Of a stretch of 64,000 nt of DNA, positions 1 to 8,406 are shown one piece after another. Each line of letters opens with the position of its first letter. The first letter of the stretch is position 1. Both the position numbers and the translations under genes were made by a program. The stretch is from JAYODW01 sp038116745 (lineage in GTDB: Bacteria; Pseudomonadota; Gammaproteobacteria; Ga0077536). The notes under the pieces are model-generated. The model was not told the DNA's origin and did not search any database. It saw only the letters and a program-made list of their open reading frames with translations. The DNA lies in the NCBI GenBank assembly GCA_038116745.1, contig JAYODW010000002.1, forward strand, positions 62,001 through 126,000. Reading direction: 5' to 3'.

Positions 1-1
1 C

Positions 2-61
2 GACGAACGGGCGATTGCGCAGGTCTGCGCGAAATGTGTGCACTGCAACAAGTTGCAATAA
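2..61 (+). CDS. Possible 3' end of an upstream gene
   Basis: Frame 2 is open from the window edge to a TAA at 59-61 and reads 19 residues ending in a cysteine-rich tail, CAKCVHCNKLQ. Clustered cysteines just before a stop would suit a metal- or cluster-binding C-terminus, for example the tail of an old yellow enzyme-type oxidoreductase, but 19 codons are too few to assign a family. It could equally be chance. Confidence 0.3.
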   Translation, partial: DERAIAQVCAKCVHCNKLQ

Positions 62-231
62 ATCGAATTAGCATCCAGCGGCGGGCAAGCAGATACGAGC
101 CGACTGATTTCCAGCGCATCTGTTGCTGTTGGTGAGCCGATAGTGATGTGCGGGGCAGCGGTAGGTACAAACATCCTGGCAAGCAGAAAGCCGTTCGTGT
201 CCGTCGAACGGTTGTAAATTCAAGGTTACGG

Positions 232-256
232 AATTATTTCATTTAATGAAATAATT
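232..256. promoter_or_regulatory. Perfect AT-rich inverted repeat, 12-1-12
   Basis: AATTATTTCATT, one T, then AATGAAATAATT: the arms are exact reverse complements. It lies about 190 bp upstream of the regulator start in the most AT-rich part of the window. A dimeric regulator site is the simplest reading; a DNA hairpin or a relic of a mobile element is possible. Confidence 0.5.
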
Positions 257-381
257 TTCAACATAAAAGTGCCGCTATTTCTAATTTATTAACAATTACT
301 CTGTTTATTTTGTTTTGTTTTTCTAATTTTTTAAAGCAAAAATACTTACCAAATCGCAGCCTTGCCAGGTTTCAATTTTCG

Positions 382-397
382 ACTGTTGTCCAACAGT
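382..397. promoter_or_regulatory. Candidate MarR operator, inverted repeat 7-2-7
   Basis: ACTGTTG-TC-CAACAGT has exact 7-base arms and ends 45 bp before the start codon at 443. MarR-family proteins bind 16-20 bp palindromes and often repress their own gene, so size, symmetry and position fit an autoregulatory operator. Binding is inferred. Confidence 0.55.
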
Positions 398-442
398 GGC
401 TCTCGGTAAGATGCAAACTGAGACACTCGGTAAATCGTTGGA

Positions 443-985
443 ATGCCATTTAAATCAGACACCTACAAGAACCTCCTGATTGCCCTGCGTCAGATCCTCA
501 AAGTGACGGCCTCACAGTCAAAGCGACTTGCCAAAGAAACTGGCCTGAGCACTGCCCAATTCATCACCATGCAGACAATCGAAAGTAACAGCCCGGTCTC
601 GGCCGGCACGCTCGCGCGTGAGCTCAATCTCAAACAGGCGACCATGACGGCCGTTCTCATCCGACTGGAAGAGCGCGGACTGATCACGCGGACGCGCGAC
701 GCCAGCGACAAAAGGCGCGTTCTCGTTTCGCTGACCAATGAGGGCTCTGCAATGCTGGAGGCTGCCCCCACCGCGCTGCAGAACCGGATTGAAGATCGGT
801 TCGCCGCTCTGGAAAACTGGGAGCAACACCAGCTTCTTGCGAGCATTCAGCGAGTTGTGAAGCTGATGGATGCAGAAGATCCTGAGGCGGCGCCATTGCT
901 GGAGTTCGGCAACCTGAGTACGACTGCGACTATCGTCCAGGCGAATACCGCTGACGAACAAGAAGCGTGGGACAGTCCTTCGTAG
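443..985 (+). CDS. MarR-family transcriptional regulator
   Basis: This 180-residue protein has the winged helix-turn-helix layout of MarR regulators: an N-terminal dimerisation helix, a helix-turn-helix at roughly 35-82 (with SAGTLARELNLKQATMTAVL) and a wing carrying the family-typical DKRR at 89-92. The C-terminal 30 residues after the last helix are longer than usual and low in structure. A CoA-ester hydratase-like gene follows 42 bp downstream on the same strand and a CoA transferase/F420 operon converges from the other side, so the ligand may be an aromatic or acyl-CoA compound; that is inference. A palindrome at 382-397 is a candidate self-operator. The ATG lacks a strong ribosome site. 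Confidence 0.85.
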   Translation: MPFKSDTYKNLLIALRQILKVTASQSKRLAKETGLSTAQFITMQTIESNSPVSAGTLARELNLKQATMTAVLIRLEERGLITRTRDASDKRRVLVSLTNEGSAMLEAAPTALQNRIEDRFAALENWEQHQLLASIQRVVKLMDAEDPEAAPLLEFGNLSTTATIVQANTADEQEAWDSPS

Positions 986-1027
986 GATGCGAGACTGCGC
1001 TCGACCATACTAATCCGGAGCCTGTTC

Positions 1028-1819
1028 ATGTCTGCCTACCAACATCTGACGATCACCCGTCACGGATTTCTGGCCACGGTCACGCTCGACCGTGCTTCAT
1101 GCTGCAACGCCCTGAACGGCGAAACTCTGGCTGAGATAGAGCATTGCGCGCTGTCGTTCAGAGATGATGCAGACAGCCGGGTCGTCGTCTTCACGGGAGC
1201 CGGCAGGCATTTCTCAGCAGGCGCTGACCTGAACGAGTTCGACACCGGAAAAGCAACTCCGCTGGTGATGCGAAGACGGCAGGCTCGACTGGGTGAGCGG
1301 GCGCTGCATGCCATCTTGAGCATGGATCAGATCACGGTGGCAGCATGGAACGGCGGCGCACTCGGAGGCGGCGCCTGTCTTGCCACCGCCATGGATTTCC
1401 GCGTCGGGGCGGAAGATTGTTTCATTCAGTATCCAGAGATCGACCTCGGACTGAATCTGATGTGGCAAAGCCTGCCTTTAACCACCCGACTCCTGGGACC
1501 AACCCGGGCCAAACGACTGGTCATCGGGGGCGAACGCATCCACGCGGCAACTCTGCTTGAGTGGGGGCTTCTGGAGAGCGTCGTGCCGCTGACAGACCTG
1601 CTGGCCGAAACCTATGCGTTCTCTCAGCTTTACGCGTCCAAGTCGCCGGTTGCTGCCCAGATGATCAAGCGCAGCGTCAATCAGATTACCGGCGCGCTGG
1701 ATCGTGCACTGATGCACATGGATGCCGATCAGAATCTGTTCACTCAGACCGGAGCCGACCAGACGGAAGCGGCTCAGGCCTATCTGGATAAGCGTCCGCC
1801 TGTTTTTACAGGGGACTGA
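1028..1819 (+). CDS. Enoyl-CoA hydratase/isomerase family protein
   Basis: This 263-residue crotonase-fold protein has the oxyanion-hole segment HFSAGAD (61-67) and a second glycine-rich loop GGGACLA (113-119). In rat enoyl-CoA hydratase the two catalytic glutamates lie in GGGCE and in PE of the following strand. Here the first is replaced (GGGAC) and the second is kept (YPEIDLG, 135-141). It may therefore be an isomerase, a hydrolase or a hydratase with altered chemistry rather than a classical hydratase. It is probably cotranscribed with the regulator upstream. Confidence 0.8.
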   Translation: MSAYQHLTITRHGFLATVTLDRASCCNALNGETLAEIEHCALSFRDDADSRVVVFTGAGRHFSAGADLNEFDTGKATPLVMRRRQARLGERALHAILSMDQITVAAWNGGALGGGACLATAMDFRVGAEDCFIQYPEIDLGLNLMWQSLPLTTRLLGPTRAKRLVIGGERIHAATLLEWGLLESVVPLTDLLAETYAFSQLYASKSPVAAQMIKRSVNQITGALDRALMHMDADQNLFTQTGADQTEAAQAYLDKRPPVFTGD

Positions 1820-1880
1820 AATTCGCCGACAGAGCGCAACCGGCGGCGACAAGGCGTCGTCCGCTCTAGATTGAAAAAGC

Positions 1881-3104
1881 TCAGGTTCCCGGATCTGAGA
1901 ACAGGATCCCGCGTTCCAGCAGGTCGGTAATGCGGGCCTCGTCGTAGCCAAGCAGGCCGCTTAACACCTCGGAATTGTGCTCACCCAGCGCAGCTGCAGC
2001 GAGTGGCTGATTGTGCTGGAACGCAGAAAAATGCAGCGGCATCCCCGGCATCGCGGCCTGCCCGAGCTTGGGATCATCGACCATTCGGATCGTCCCGCGG
2101 CTGCGCATATGCGGGTGATTCACAACATCTGAAATTTTCAGCACAGGTGCACACGGTACGCGCGCACTCTCAAGTGCGGCCAGCGCCTCAGCGTCTGAAG
2201 AAAGCCCGTCCAACCATTGCTGCACGATGCCAATCACCTCATCCGCCGCCGCCACGCGTTTTTCGTTCGTGTCATAGCGCGGGTCGGTTTCGAGCTCTGG
2301 TCGCCCGATGGCACGACATACGCCCCCCCACTGCGGCTGCAGCGCGATGATGCAGATGTAGCCTTCTTTGCCCTTGAACAGCCCGAGCGGACAGACCGCA
2401 AAGTGGTGGTGGCCCGAGCGGGTTGGCTCAGAGGCGCCCTGGGTCATGCTGTAGAGCTGGATATTGAGCTCGTGGCAATGCATGTAGGCATCAAGCAGCG
2501 AAATATCGAGGTACTGCCCCTCGCCGCCTCGAGCAATGTGAAGCAGCGCGAAGCCGATGGAGCAGGCCGCGTGGACGCCGGTCATCACATCCCCTATCCC
2601 GGCCATGGGGAAAGACGGCGGTCCGTCAGGGTCGCCGATCATGCCCATGATTCCGCTGTACGCCTGTGCGATGTAGTCAAAACCGGGCAGTGCAGAAAGC
2701 TCACCGGTCTGACCGAAGGCGGAGATCGAGCACATCACGATCCGGGGGTTGATCTCGTGCACTTTCTCCCACGGAAATCCCAGTCGCCCGATGACGCCCG
2801 GCGCGAAATTTTCGATCAGAACATCTGACTGACGGATAAGGTCAGCGATGATGGCCTGCCCTTCCTCGCTTTTGAGGTTGAGACAGATGCTCTGTTTGCC
2901 CCGGTTCTGCTGCACGTAGTAAGCGCTGCGCCCGTCTTTATGCGCAGGCAGAGCGCGCGAGACATCGCCCAGGGGCGGAAACTCCACCTTGATCACCTCA
3001 GCGCCCATCTCCGCCATGAGCCGGGTCGCCGTTGGCCCGGCGAGGACGTGGGTCATATCGAGGACCCGGTAGCCGTTCAGGATGTGCTTAGGAACTATTG
3101 CCAT
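1881..3104 (-). CDS. CaiB/BaiF family CoA transferase (end of the F420 operon)
   Basis: A 407-residue class III CoA transferase. It opens with the family N-terminus (VLDMTHVLAGPTATRLMAEM, 14-33), has IKVE at 38-41 and the GIGDVMTG segment at 169-176, where Asp172 matches the catalytic aspartate of formyl-CoA transferase. These enzymes move CoA from an acyl-CoA to a carboxylic acid through an aspartyl anhydride. The start lies 6 bp downstream of the fbiC stop, so it is likely cotranscribed with F420 biosynthesis, an unusual pairing. The acid substrate cannot be read from the sequence. It converges with the enoyl-CoA hydratase-like gene. Confidence 0.9.
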   Translation of the reverse strand: MAIVPKHILNGYRVLDMTHVLAGPTATRLMAEMGAEVIKVEFPPLGDVSRALPAHKDGRSAYYVQQNRGKQSICLNLKSEEGQAIIADLIRQSDVLIENFAPGVIGRLGFPWEKVHEINPRIVMCSISAFGQTGELSALPGFDYIAQAYSGIMGMIGDPDGPPSFPMAGIGDVMTGVHAACSIGFALLHIARGGEGQYLDISLLDAYMHCHELNIQLYSMTQGASEPTRSGHHHFAVCPLGLFKGKEGYICIIALQPQWGGVCRAIGRPELETDPRYDTNEKRVAAADEVIGIVQQWLDGLSSDAEALAALESARVPCAPVLKISDVVNHPHMRSRGTIRMVDDPKLGQAAMPGMPLHFSAFQHNQPLAAAALGEHNSEVLSGLLGYDEARITDLLERGILFSDPGT

Positions 3105-3110
3105 TCGAAA

Positions 3111-5582
3111 TCAACCCGCCTCAGCGTTGGTAACTGACGCCCGCACCAGGGGGCGCCGTTCGCGCCGCTCATATTTCCGTGCCGGCGTATTGACGACGCT
3201 GCTCAGCGCTTCCGCATTGGCCCCAGCCCGGATGCGCTCCTCATCGACGACACCGTAGGCTGTTGTCCGCTGCTTCGGATCACGTCCTGCCGCCGCGATC
3301 AGCGCCATCATCTGAGCGGGCGACGTTTCCTGGCCGTGCTCCGCGCCGGCCGCTCGCGTGATGCTTTCGTTCATCAGCGTTCCACCCAGGTCATTGGCTC
3401 CGGCGTTAAGGCACACAATGACACCGTCTCGCCCCATCTTGACCCAGGAGGTCTGGATATTGCGGATGTGAGGATGCAGTACAAGACGGGAAACCGCGTG
3501 CATCAGCACAGCTTCGCGGAATGTCGGGCCGCGGCGCGCGCGTCCCTTGAGATAAAGCGGCGCCTCCATATGGACGAAGGGCAGCGGAACGAACTCCGTG
3601 AAGCCGCCGGTTTCGATCTGCAGATCGCGGATCCGGCGCAGATGCCGCGCCCAGTGGATAGGGCGATCCACATGGCCGTACATGATAGTCGCGGTCGTTC
3701 TGAAGCCAGCACCGTGCGCAGTGCGCATGACTTCGAGCCACTGCTCCGTGGTCAATTTGTCAGGGCACAGGACTGCACGGACCTCGTCATCCAGCACCTC
3801 GGCAGCTGTTCCCGGCAAGGTCCCCAGCCCGCCCTCGCGCAGACGTGCAAGGTAGTCGGCCAGGCTCAGGCCCGAGGTGGCCGCTCCCTGCCACACTTCA
3901 AGCGGTGAGAAGGCATGAATATGGATCTGCGGTACTGCCTCTTTCACCAGATCGAGGATGTGCAGATAGGTATCGCCGGTGTATTGCGGATGGATCCCGC
4001 CCTGCATGCAGACTTCGGTCGCGCCACGTTCCCAGGCTTCGCCGACGCGCCGTTTGATCTCGGCATCGTCAAGGTCATAGGGCGCACCGCGCAGGTTTTC
4101 GCTGAGCTTGCCCTTGGAAAACGCGCAGAACTGGCACTTGAAATAGCACACGTTGGTGTAGTTGATGTTGCGGTTGACCACGTAAGACACGGTGTCACCG
4201 TTGACCGCGCGACGCAGCCGATCCGCAGCACGGCACACCGCGGCGAAATCCTCACCACGCGCGCGGAACAACCGCGCAATCTCGTCATCAGCCAACAGCT
4301 GCCCGTCGTCCACGTGCTCGAGGATCTGACGGATGTCCGGGGATATGCGAAAAGGTTCGGGCTTTTCCAGCAGTCTCAGCACTTCAGCGGGGGGCGGACA
4401 GGTCTCTCCGGGGGACCACCCGTCGGTGCGTGGGTACCCTTCAGCGTCCGTCATCTGCAGAAGTGCCGTGTGCAGCGTCGGCGCTACCCAGGTCGGGAGA
4501 TCGCGCACGTAGGCTGGATAAATCGTCAGCCGCTCGTGTAGAAACTTGCCGGCCGCCAGCGACTCGTCCGCCAGCTTTTCGAGATGCGGCCAGGGCGCTT
4601 CGGGATTAACGTGATCGGGTGTCAGCGGTGATACCCCGCCCCAGTCGTTTATCCCCGCATCCACCAGCGGAACCAGCGCGCCGGGGCTCAGATTGGGCGG
4701 CGCCTGGATACTCATCTGCGGGCCAAAAACGAGGCGCGCGACTGCCAGGGTCCACAACATATCGTCGAGGTCCGGTTCGGGCGCGGCGTGCATTTTCGTG
4801 CCCGGCTTGGCGCGGAAGTTCTGCACGATGATTTCCTGGATGTGCCCGAATTCTTCGTGCAGTGCGCGCAGCGCCAGCAGGGCCTCGATCCGCTCGCGGC
4901 GCGTCTCCCCGATGCCGATCAGGATCCCGCTGGTGAACGGGACCCTTAACTCACCCGCCACCCGTAAGGTCTCCAGGCGCACCGACGGCACTTTGTCCGG
5001 TGAGCCGTAATGCACCCCGCCTTTCTCACACAGCCGCTCGGCCGCGGACTCAAGCATGATCCCCATGCTCGGCGACACTTCGCGCAGCATGGCGCACTCT
5101 TCGGTCGTCATGGTCCCGGGGTTCATGTGCGGCAGCAGCCCGGTTTCCCGGAACACCGCTTCGGCCGCGTCACGCAGGTAGTGCAGGGTTGAGGCGTAGC
5201 CCAGTGCGCTCAGCGCTTTCCGCGCCGAGGCGTAGCGCAGCTCAGGCTTCTCTCCCAGGGTAAACAGCGCTTCTTTACAGCCCAGATCCTTACCCGCACG
5301 GGCGAGCTCAACCACCTCATCCAGAGGCAGATAGGGCTGCGTGACACGCTTCGGGGCCTGCGCGAACGTGCAGTAATGGCAGACATCGCGGCACAACTGG
5401 GTGAGCGGAATAAAAATCTTACGTGAGTAGGTGATGTCGTGACCGAAACCCTGATCCCGCACCGCAGCCGCGAGGGACATGAGCCCTCGGGTGTCTTTCT
5501 CATTCTCCAGCGACAGGGCGTCGTTCTCACTCAGGAAGGCCGCGCCAGGCACCTTGTTTTCGATATGGTTAAGCAGGGTCAT
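3111..5582 (-). CDS. fbiC: FO synthase, fused CofG-CofH (FbiC)
   Basis: This 823-residue protein fuses two radical SAM enzymes that join a tyrosine-derived fragment to a pyrimidine to make 7,8-didemethyl-8-hydroxy-5-deazariboflavin (FO), the chromophore of coenzyme F420. The CofG-like N-terminal half has the CxxxCxxC cluster site at C64, C68 and C71 (LCRDVCHYCTF). The CofH-like half has a second one near 477-484 (NVCYFKCQFCAF). The order and length match actinobacterial FbiC; archaea use separate CofG and CofH. It is the fourth gene of cofE-cofD-cofC-fbiC-CaiB, after a 115-bp gap from cofC. The fused form in an apparent proteobacterium suggests the set was acquired by transfer, which is inference. 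Confidence 0.95.
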   Translation of the reverse strand: MTLLNHIENKVPGAAFLSENDALSLENEKDTRGLMSLAAAVRDQGFGHDITYSRKIFIPLTQLCRDVCHYCTFAQAPKRVTQPYLPLDEVVELARAGKDLGCKEALFTLGEKPELRYASARKALSALGYASTLHYLRDAAEAVFRETGLLPHMNPGTMTTEECAMLREVSPSMGIMLESAAERLCEKGGVHYGSPDKVPSVRLETLRVAGELRVPFTSGILIGIGETRRERIEALLALRALHEEFGHIQEIIVQNFRAKPGTKMHAAPEPDLDDMLWTLAVARLVFGPQMSIQAPPNLSPGALVPLVDAGINDWGGVSPLTPDHVNPEAPWPHLEKLADESLAAGKFLHERLTIYPAYVRDLPTWVAPTLHTALLQMTDAEGYPRTDGWSPGETCPPPAEVLRLLEKPEPFRISPDIRQILEHVDDGQLLADDEIARLFRARGEDFAAVCRAADRLRRAVNGDTVSYVVNRNINYTNVCYFKCQFCAFSKGKLSENLRGAPYDLDDAEIKRRVGEAWERGATEVCMQGGIHPQYTGDTYLHILDLVKEAVPQIHIHAFSPLEVWQGAATSGLSLADYLARLREGGLGTLPGTAAEVLDDEVRAVLCPDKLTTEQWLEVMRTAHGAGFRTTATIMYGHVDRPIHWARHLRRIRDLQIETGGFTEFVPLPFVHMEAPLYLKGRARRGPTFREAVLMHAVSRLVLHPHIRNIQTSWVKMGRDGVIVCLNAGANDLGGTLMNESITRAAGAEHGQETSPAQMMALIAAAGRDPKQRTTAYGVVDEERIRAGANAEALSSVVNTPARKYERRERRPLVRASVTNAEAG

Positions 5583-5697
5583 TGCAGGTCAATCGGTTTT
5601 TTCCCGGACGGTTCGTTGATGGATTTAGAGAGACAGCGCTTCACGTCACAGGCGCAAAGATACGCATAAAAAGCGGGGGTAAAAAGAGATGCTGAGC

Positions 5698-6387
5698 TCA
5701 GAATGGCCAGTTCGCGCCCCCACCCCGAGCGCGAGAGCCATGCGGCAGTAGCCGCTCTGCAATACCGCTGTCCATGAGGTAGGCCAGACTTTCGCTATCG
5801 TCTTCGAACGTTAACAGCGCGCGCAGATCCAGCGGATGATCGATATCCAGCGCCAATCCTGCGAGCGTTACGACGCCAGGCTCAACACCGACCTCTCGGG
5901 CAGCCGCGAGATGGGCAGCAAAACTACCACGGCCGAATGTGCAGGTGATCACATCGAGCGGGCTCAGCAGCAGCGCGTTCGTCCCGTCCCGTTCCCGATC
6001 GGGCGTCAGCGTCACCGCAGGCAGTCCGCAGTGACGCTGGACCAGGTCATCTACTTCTCGGGCCGTCACCAACGGCACGTCTCCGGGCAGTACGAACATC
6101 TCCCGGCGACCGTGGGTCGCCAGCCAGCCGGCCGCCTGTCTGACTGCGGCGTTCAAGCCATCACCGCTTTCCTCCAGAAACAGCCCACCAACCCGCTCTA
6201 CCGCGTAGCGCGCCCGTACCTCGTGAGAGACAACAACGATGCCGGAGACGCCCCGCGCGCTGCTGACCGCAGACAGGACGTCATGCAGCATCGCCTGCGC
6301 CAGGGATTCACGCTCTGCTTCGGACAGTAGCGGGCCAAGGCGGGATTTGGCGTTGGAAAAACGCTTGACCGGAATAACGACCCACAT
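5698..6387 (-). CDS. cofC: 2-phospholactate (or related) guanylyltransferase CofC/FbiD
   Basis: This 229-residue nucleotidyltransferase activates a three-carbon phosphoacid (2-phospholactate, phosphoenolpyruvate or 3-phosphoglycerate, depending on lineage) with GTP for transfer to FO. Visible family features are the N-terminal IPVKRFSNAKSRL (5-17) with the lysine-rich nucleotide loop, PGDVPL (101-106), DGTNAL (134-139) and DIDHPLDL (181-188). About 30 residues follow the catalytic domain, ending in a glycine/arginine-rich tail. It starts 6 bp after cofD stops, as expected for partners: the unstable CofC product is used directly by CofD. Which phosphoacid is used cannot be judged by eye. Confidence 0.92.
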   Translation of the reverse strand: MWVVIPVKRFSNAKSRLGPLLSEAERESLAQAMLHDVLSAVSSARGVSGIVVVSHEVRARYAVERVGGLFLEESGDGLNAAVRQAAGWLATHGRREMFVLPGDVPLVTAREVDDLVQRHCGLPAVTLTPDRERDGTNALLLSPLDVITCTFGRGSFAAHLAAAREVGVEPGVVTLAGLALDIDHPLDLRALLTFEDDSESLAYLMDSGIAERLLPHGSRARGGGANWPF

Positions 6388-6393
6388 GGAAAG

Positions 6394-7326
6394 CTAAAGC
6401 CTTTCGAAAAAAGCCAGAGCAGTTTGCGCCAGTTGCACTTTATCGTCCAGCGTCCGCATGACGCTCTGGGCGGCAATCATGGGCATCGACAATGCCTGCG
6501 CCAGCAGGCCCTCATCGCAGAGATCAATGATGAATCCGTCGAGGAAGTCAGCGTAATGTTCCGCCACAGTCAGGGCAGTCAGCGGCAGGCCGAGTTCGGC
6601 CATGATTTTTGTAGTCGGCCCTTTGATCGCCTCTCCTCCGACGACCGGCGACACCGCGATAACCGGCGCCGCGCAATCGACCAGCGCCTGCCTCAGTCCG
6701 GGAACGGCAAGAATGGGATCGACACTCAGATAAGGATTCGACGGACAGATCAGCACCCCGGCCAACGCTGGATCCTGCAGCGCTTCCATCACGCCCGGCG
6801 CGCACTGCGCCGTCTCCGCACCATCAAAGCGGATCCCTGACACAACCGGCTCGCACCGCTCGCGCACGAAATAGTGCTGAAACGCCAGTTCGCCGGTCGC
6901 GCACAACACCCGCGTTGCTACCGCGTCATCCGTCATCGGCAGGATGCGCACATCAACACCCACCGCCGAATTGAGCCGTCGCGTCACCTCATGCAGGGGC
7001 ACTCCCTGCTGCAGCAGTTCGCTGCGGCGTAGATGCACGGCGAGGTCGCGGTCCCCGAGGTTGAACCATGTCTCGCCTCCCAGAGCACCGTAACTATCGA
7101 GACAGTTCCAGCTTTCCCCGCGCCGCCCCCAGCCGGTCTCTTCGTTGCTGAGCCCTGACAGGGTGTACATCAGGGTATCGAGGTCAGGACTGACGTGCAG
7201 GCCCAGGTGTCGGAAGTCATCACCTGTATTCACGATGAAGGTCAATTCGTCGGCGGGTAGAAGATGGGTCAGGCCGAGGGCCAGCTTGGCTCCGCCGACA
7301 CCACCAGTCAGCGCGACATAGCTCAT
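6394..7326 (-). CDS. cofD: 2-phospholactate transferase CofD
   Basis: This 310-residue enzyme transfers the phosphoacid moiety from the guanylylated CofC product to FO, giving F420-0 or its dehydro form. The N-terminal glycine loop GGVGGAK (8-14) and the following NTGDDFRHLGLHVSPDLDT are diagnostic of CofD. The GGETWFNLGDRDLAVH segment and the later CPSNPYLSVDPIL segment are also typical. Length is normal. It starts 12 bp after the cofE stop. Confidence 0.95.
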   Translation of the reverse strand: MSYVALTGGVGGAKLALGLTHLLPADELTFIVNTGDDFRHLGLHVSPDLDTLMYTLSGLSNEETGWGRRGESWNCLDSYGALGGETWFNLGDRDLAVHLRRSELLQQGVPLHEVTRRLNSAVGVDVRILPMTDDAVATRVLCATGELAFQHYFVRERCEPVVSGIRFDGAETAQCAPGVMEALQDPALAGVLICPSNPYLSVDPILAVPGLRQALVDCAAPVIAVSPVVGGEAIKGPTTKIMAELGLPLTALTVAEHYADFLDGFIIDLCDEGLLAQALSMPMIAAQSVMRTLDDKVQLAQTALAFFERL

Positions 7327-7338
7327 CGTGCGCAGCCT

Positions 7339-8100
7339 CTACTTGAACAGGTCATCGGCGATCGGACGAACCATGTCCGCAGCGCACCCGTGGACCGGAC
7401 CGAACGGCAGCCCGCGCACCAGCGCGATCGGCGTGCGCTCGGTGGTTTCGCCCATCAGCATCGTGGCCAGCGCAGCGATGGAATCCGCCTGGTTAATCAT
7501 GGTCACTTTCAGCTCCCGCCCGTAGATGTCCTGCCCACCACGACGATCATCGAGCACCATTACCCCGGCGCAGCCGATCGCGCCGCCCACCGTACCCAGA
7601 CGCCAGGGGCGATTCAGACTGTCCGAGATAATGACCCCAAGCTTTTTCCCGGTGGCGCCCTCCAGCGCATCCCTGAGCGCAACCGCCGATCCATCCGGGT
7701 CCAGTGGTAGCAGCAGCGCACTCCCGTCGGCGCTGTGTTCAATGTTTGACTGGTCGATGCCTGCATTCGCGCAGACATGCCCGAGTCGATGGCGGACGAT
7801 GATGACGCCTGGTTTACTGCGCATCACCTCTGCAGACTCGTCAAGCACGAGTTGCACCAGCCTGGGATCCTTGTCCGTTGCTTCGGCTAGCTGCCGGGCC
7901 TTGGCGCCCGGTACAACAGACGACAGTGCGATCTGCCGCCCCTCTGCCTTGGACACGATCTTCTGCGCGAGCACCAGGATATCCCCGTCCGCGGGTTCCA
8001 AGGCCTGCTGGCGCAGTGCGTCCAGCACGATATCGGCTAGGTTGTCGCCGGCACGCACCATCGGCACGCCCGGCAGAGTCGTCACGGAAACTGAACTCAT
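7339..8100 (-). CDS. cofE: Coenzyme F420-0:L-glutamate ligase CofE
   Basis: This 253-residue ligase adds glutamates to F420-0 with GTP. The ATG at 8100 is chosen because the protein then begins right before the conserved LPGVPMVRAGD segment (9-19); an in-frame extension to 8289 has no family features. Other motifs are AQKIVSKAEGR (45-55) and GHVCANAGIDQSN (107-119), part of the nucleotide and metal site. It is the single-domain form, without the nitroreductase-like domain of actinobacterial FbiB, so the step that reduces dehydro-F420 would need another protein if the phosphoenolpyruvate route is used. It is the promoter-proximal gene of the operon. Confidence 0.93.
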   Translation of the reverse strand: MSSVSVTTLPGVPMVRAGDNLADIVLDALRQQALEPADGDILVLAQKIVSKAEGRQIALSSVVPGAKARQLAEATDKDPRLVQLVLDESAEVMRSKPGVIIVRHRLGHVCANAGIDQSNIEHSADGSALLLPLDPDGSAVALRDALEGATGKKLGVIISDSLNRPWRLGTVGGAIGCAGVMVLDDRRGGQDIYGRELKVTMINQADSIAALATMLMGETTERTPIALVRGLPFGPVHGCAADMVRPIADDLFK

Positions 8101-8406
8101 AGGTAGATTCGAGCCTGTGTGTCCGGGGATCCGGCGCGGCATTCTAGCCTGAGCACCCGGCTGCGCAGTGGCATAGCACGGGACCAGGAATTTGGCTGGT
8201 GACCCGAATCGAGTAAACTCCGGCGGCGCTTCGCCGCGGGCCCGCCAGAGACTCGCACACAGCCAGGATCCCGGCGCCCTGGTGAACACGCTTTAACGCC
8301 CCTCCCCTGCAGCTGGCTCACCGGAGACGCGGGCGGCAAGCGGCATTCGCCGGGCAGGCCGCGAAGCACACCAAACAAGTAAGCACCTCAAGATGGAGAA
8401 AAAGCG
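8101..8406. promoter_or_regulatory. Divergent promoter region between cofE and the SDR operon
   Basis: This 306-base gap separates the two divergent operons and must hold promoters for both. No gene was recognised. A small GC hairpin (GCGGCG-CTT-CGCCGC) lies at 8223-8237. GGAG sits just before the SDR start at 8407. I could not assign promoter boxes. Confidence 0.5.

Larger units (their letters stand above)
62..442. other. AT-rich intergenic region upstream of the marR-type gene
   Basis: No credible gene is seen in this 381-base stretch. Bases about 215-350 are far richer in A and T than the rest of the window, with runs such as TTTTGTTTTGTTTTTC near 310-325. It holds two perfect inverted repeats (232-256 and 382-397) and a direct repeat CTCGGTAA at 402-409 and 426-433. 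The layout suits a promoter and operator region for the regulator at 443; I cannot place -35 and -10 boxes with confidence. Confidence 0.6.

Noticed and set aside
2217..2828. 203-codon open frame on the plus strand inside the CaiB gene
   Set aside because: It is antisense to a gene with clear family motifs, is rich in Arg/His/Ala as expected for a GC-rich shadow, and has no ribosome site.
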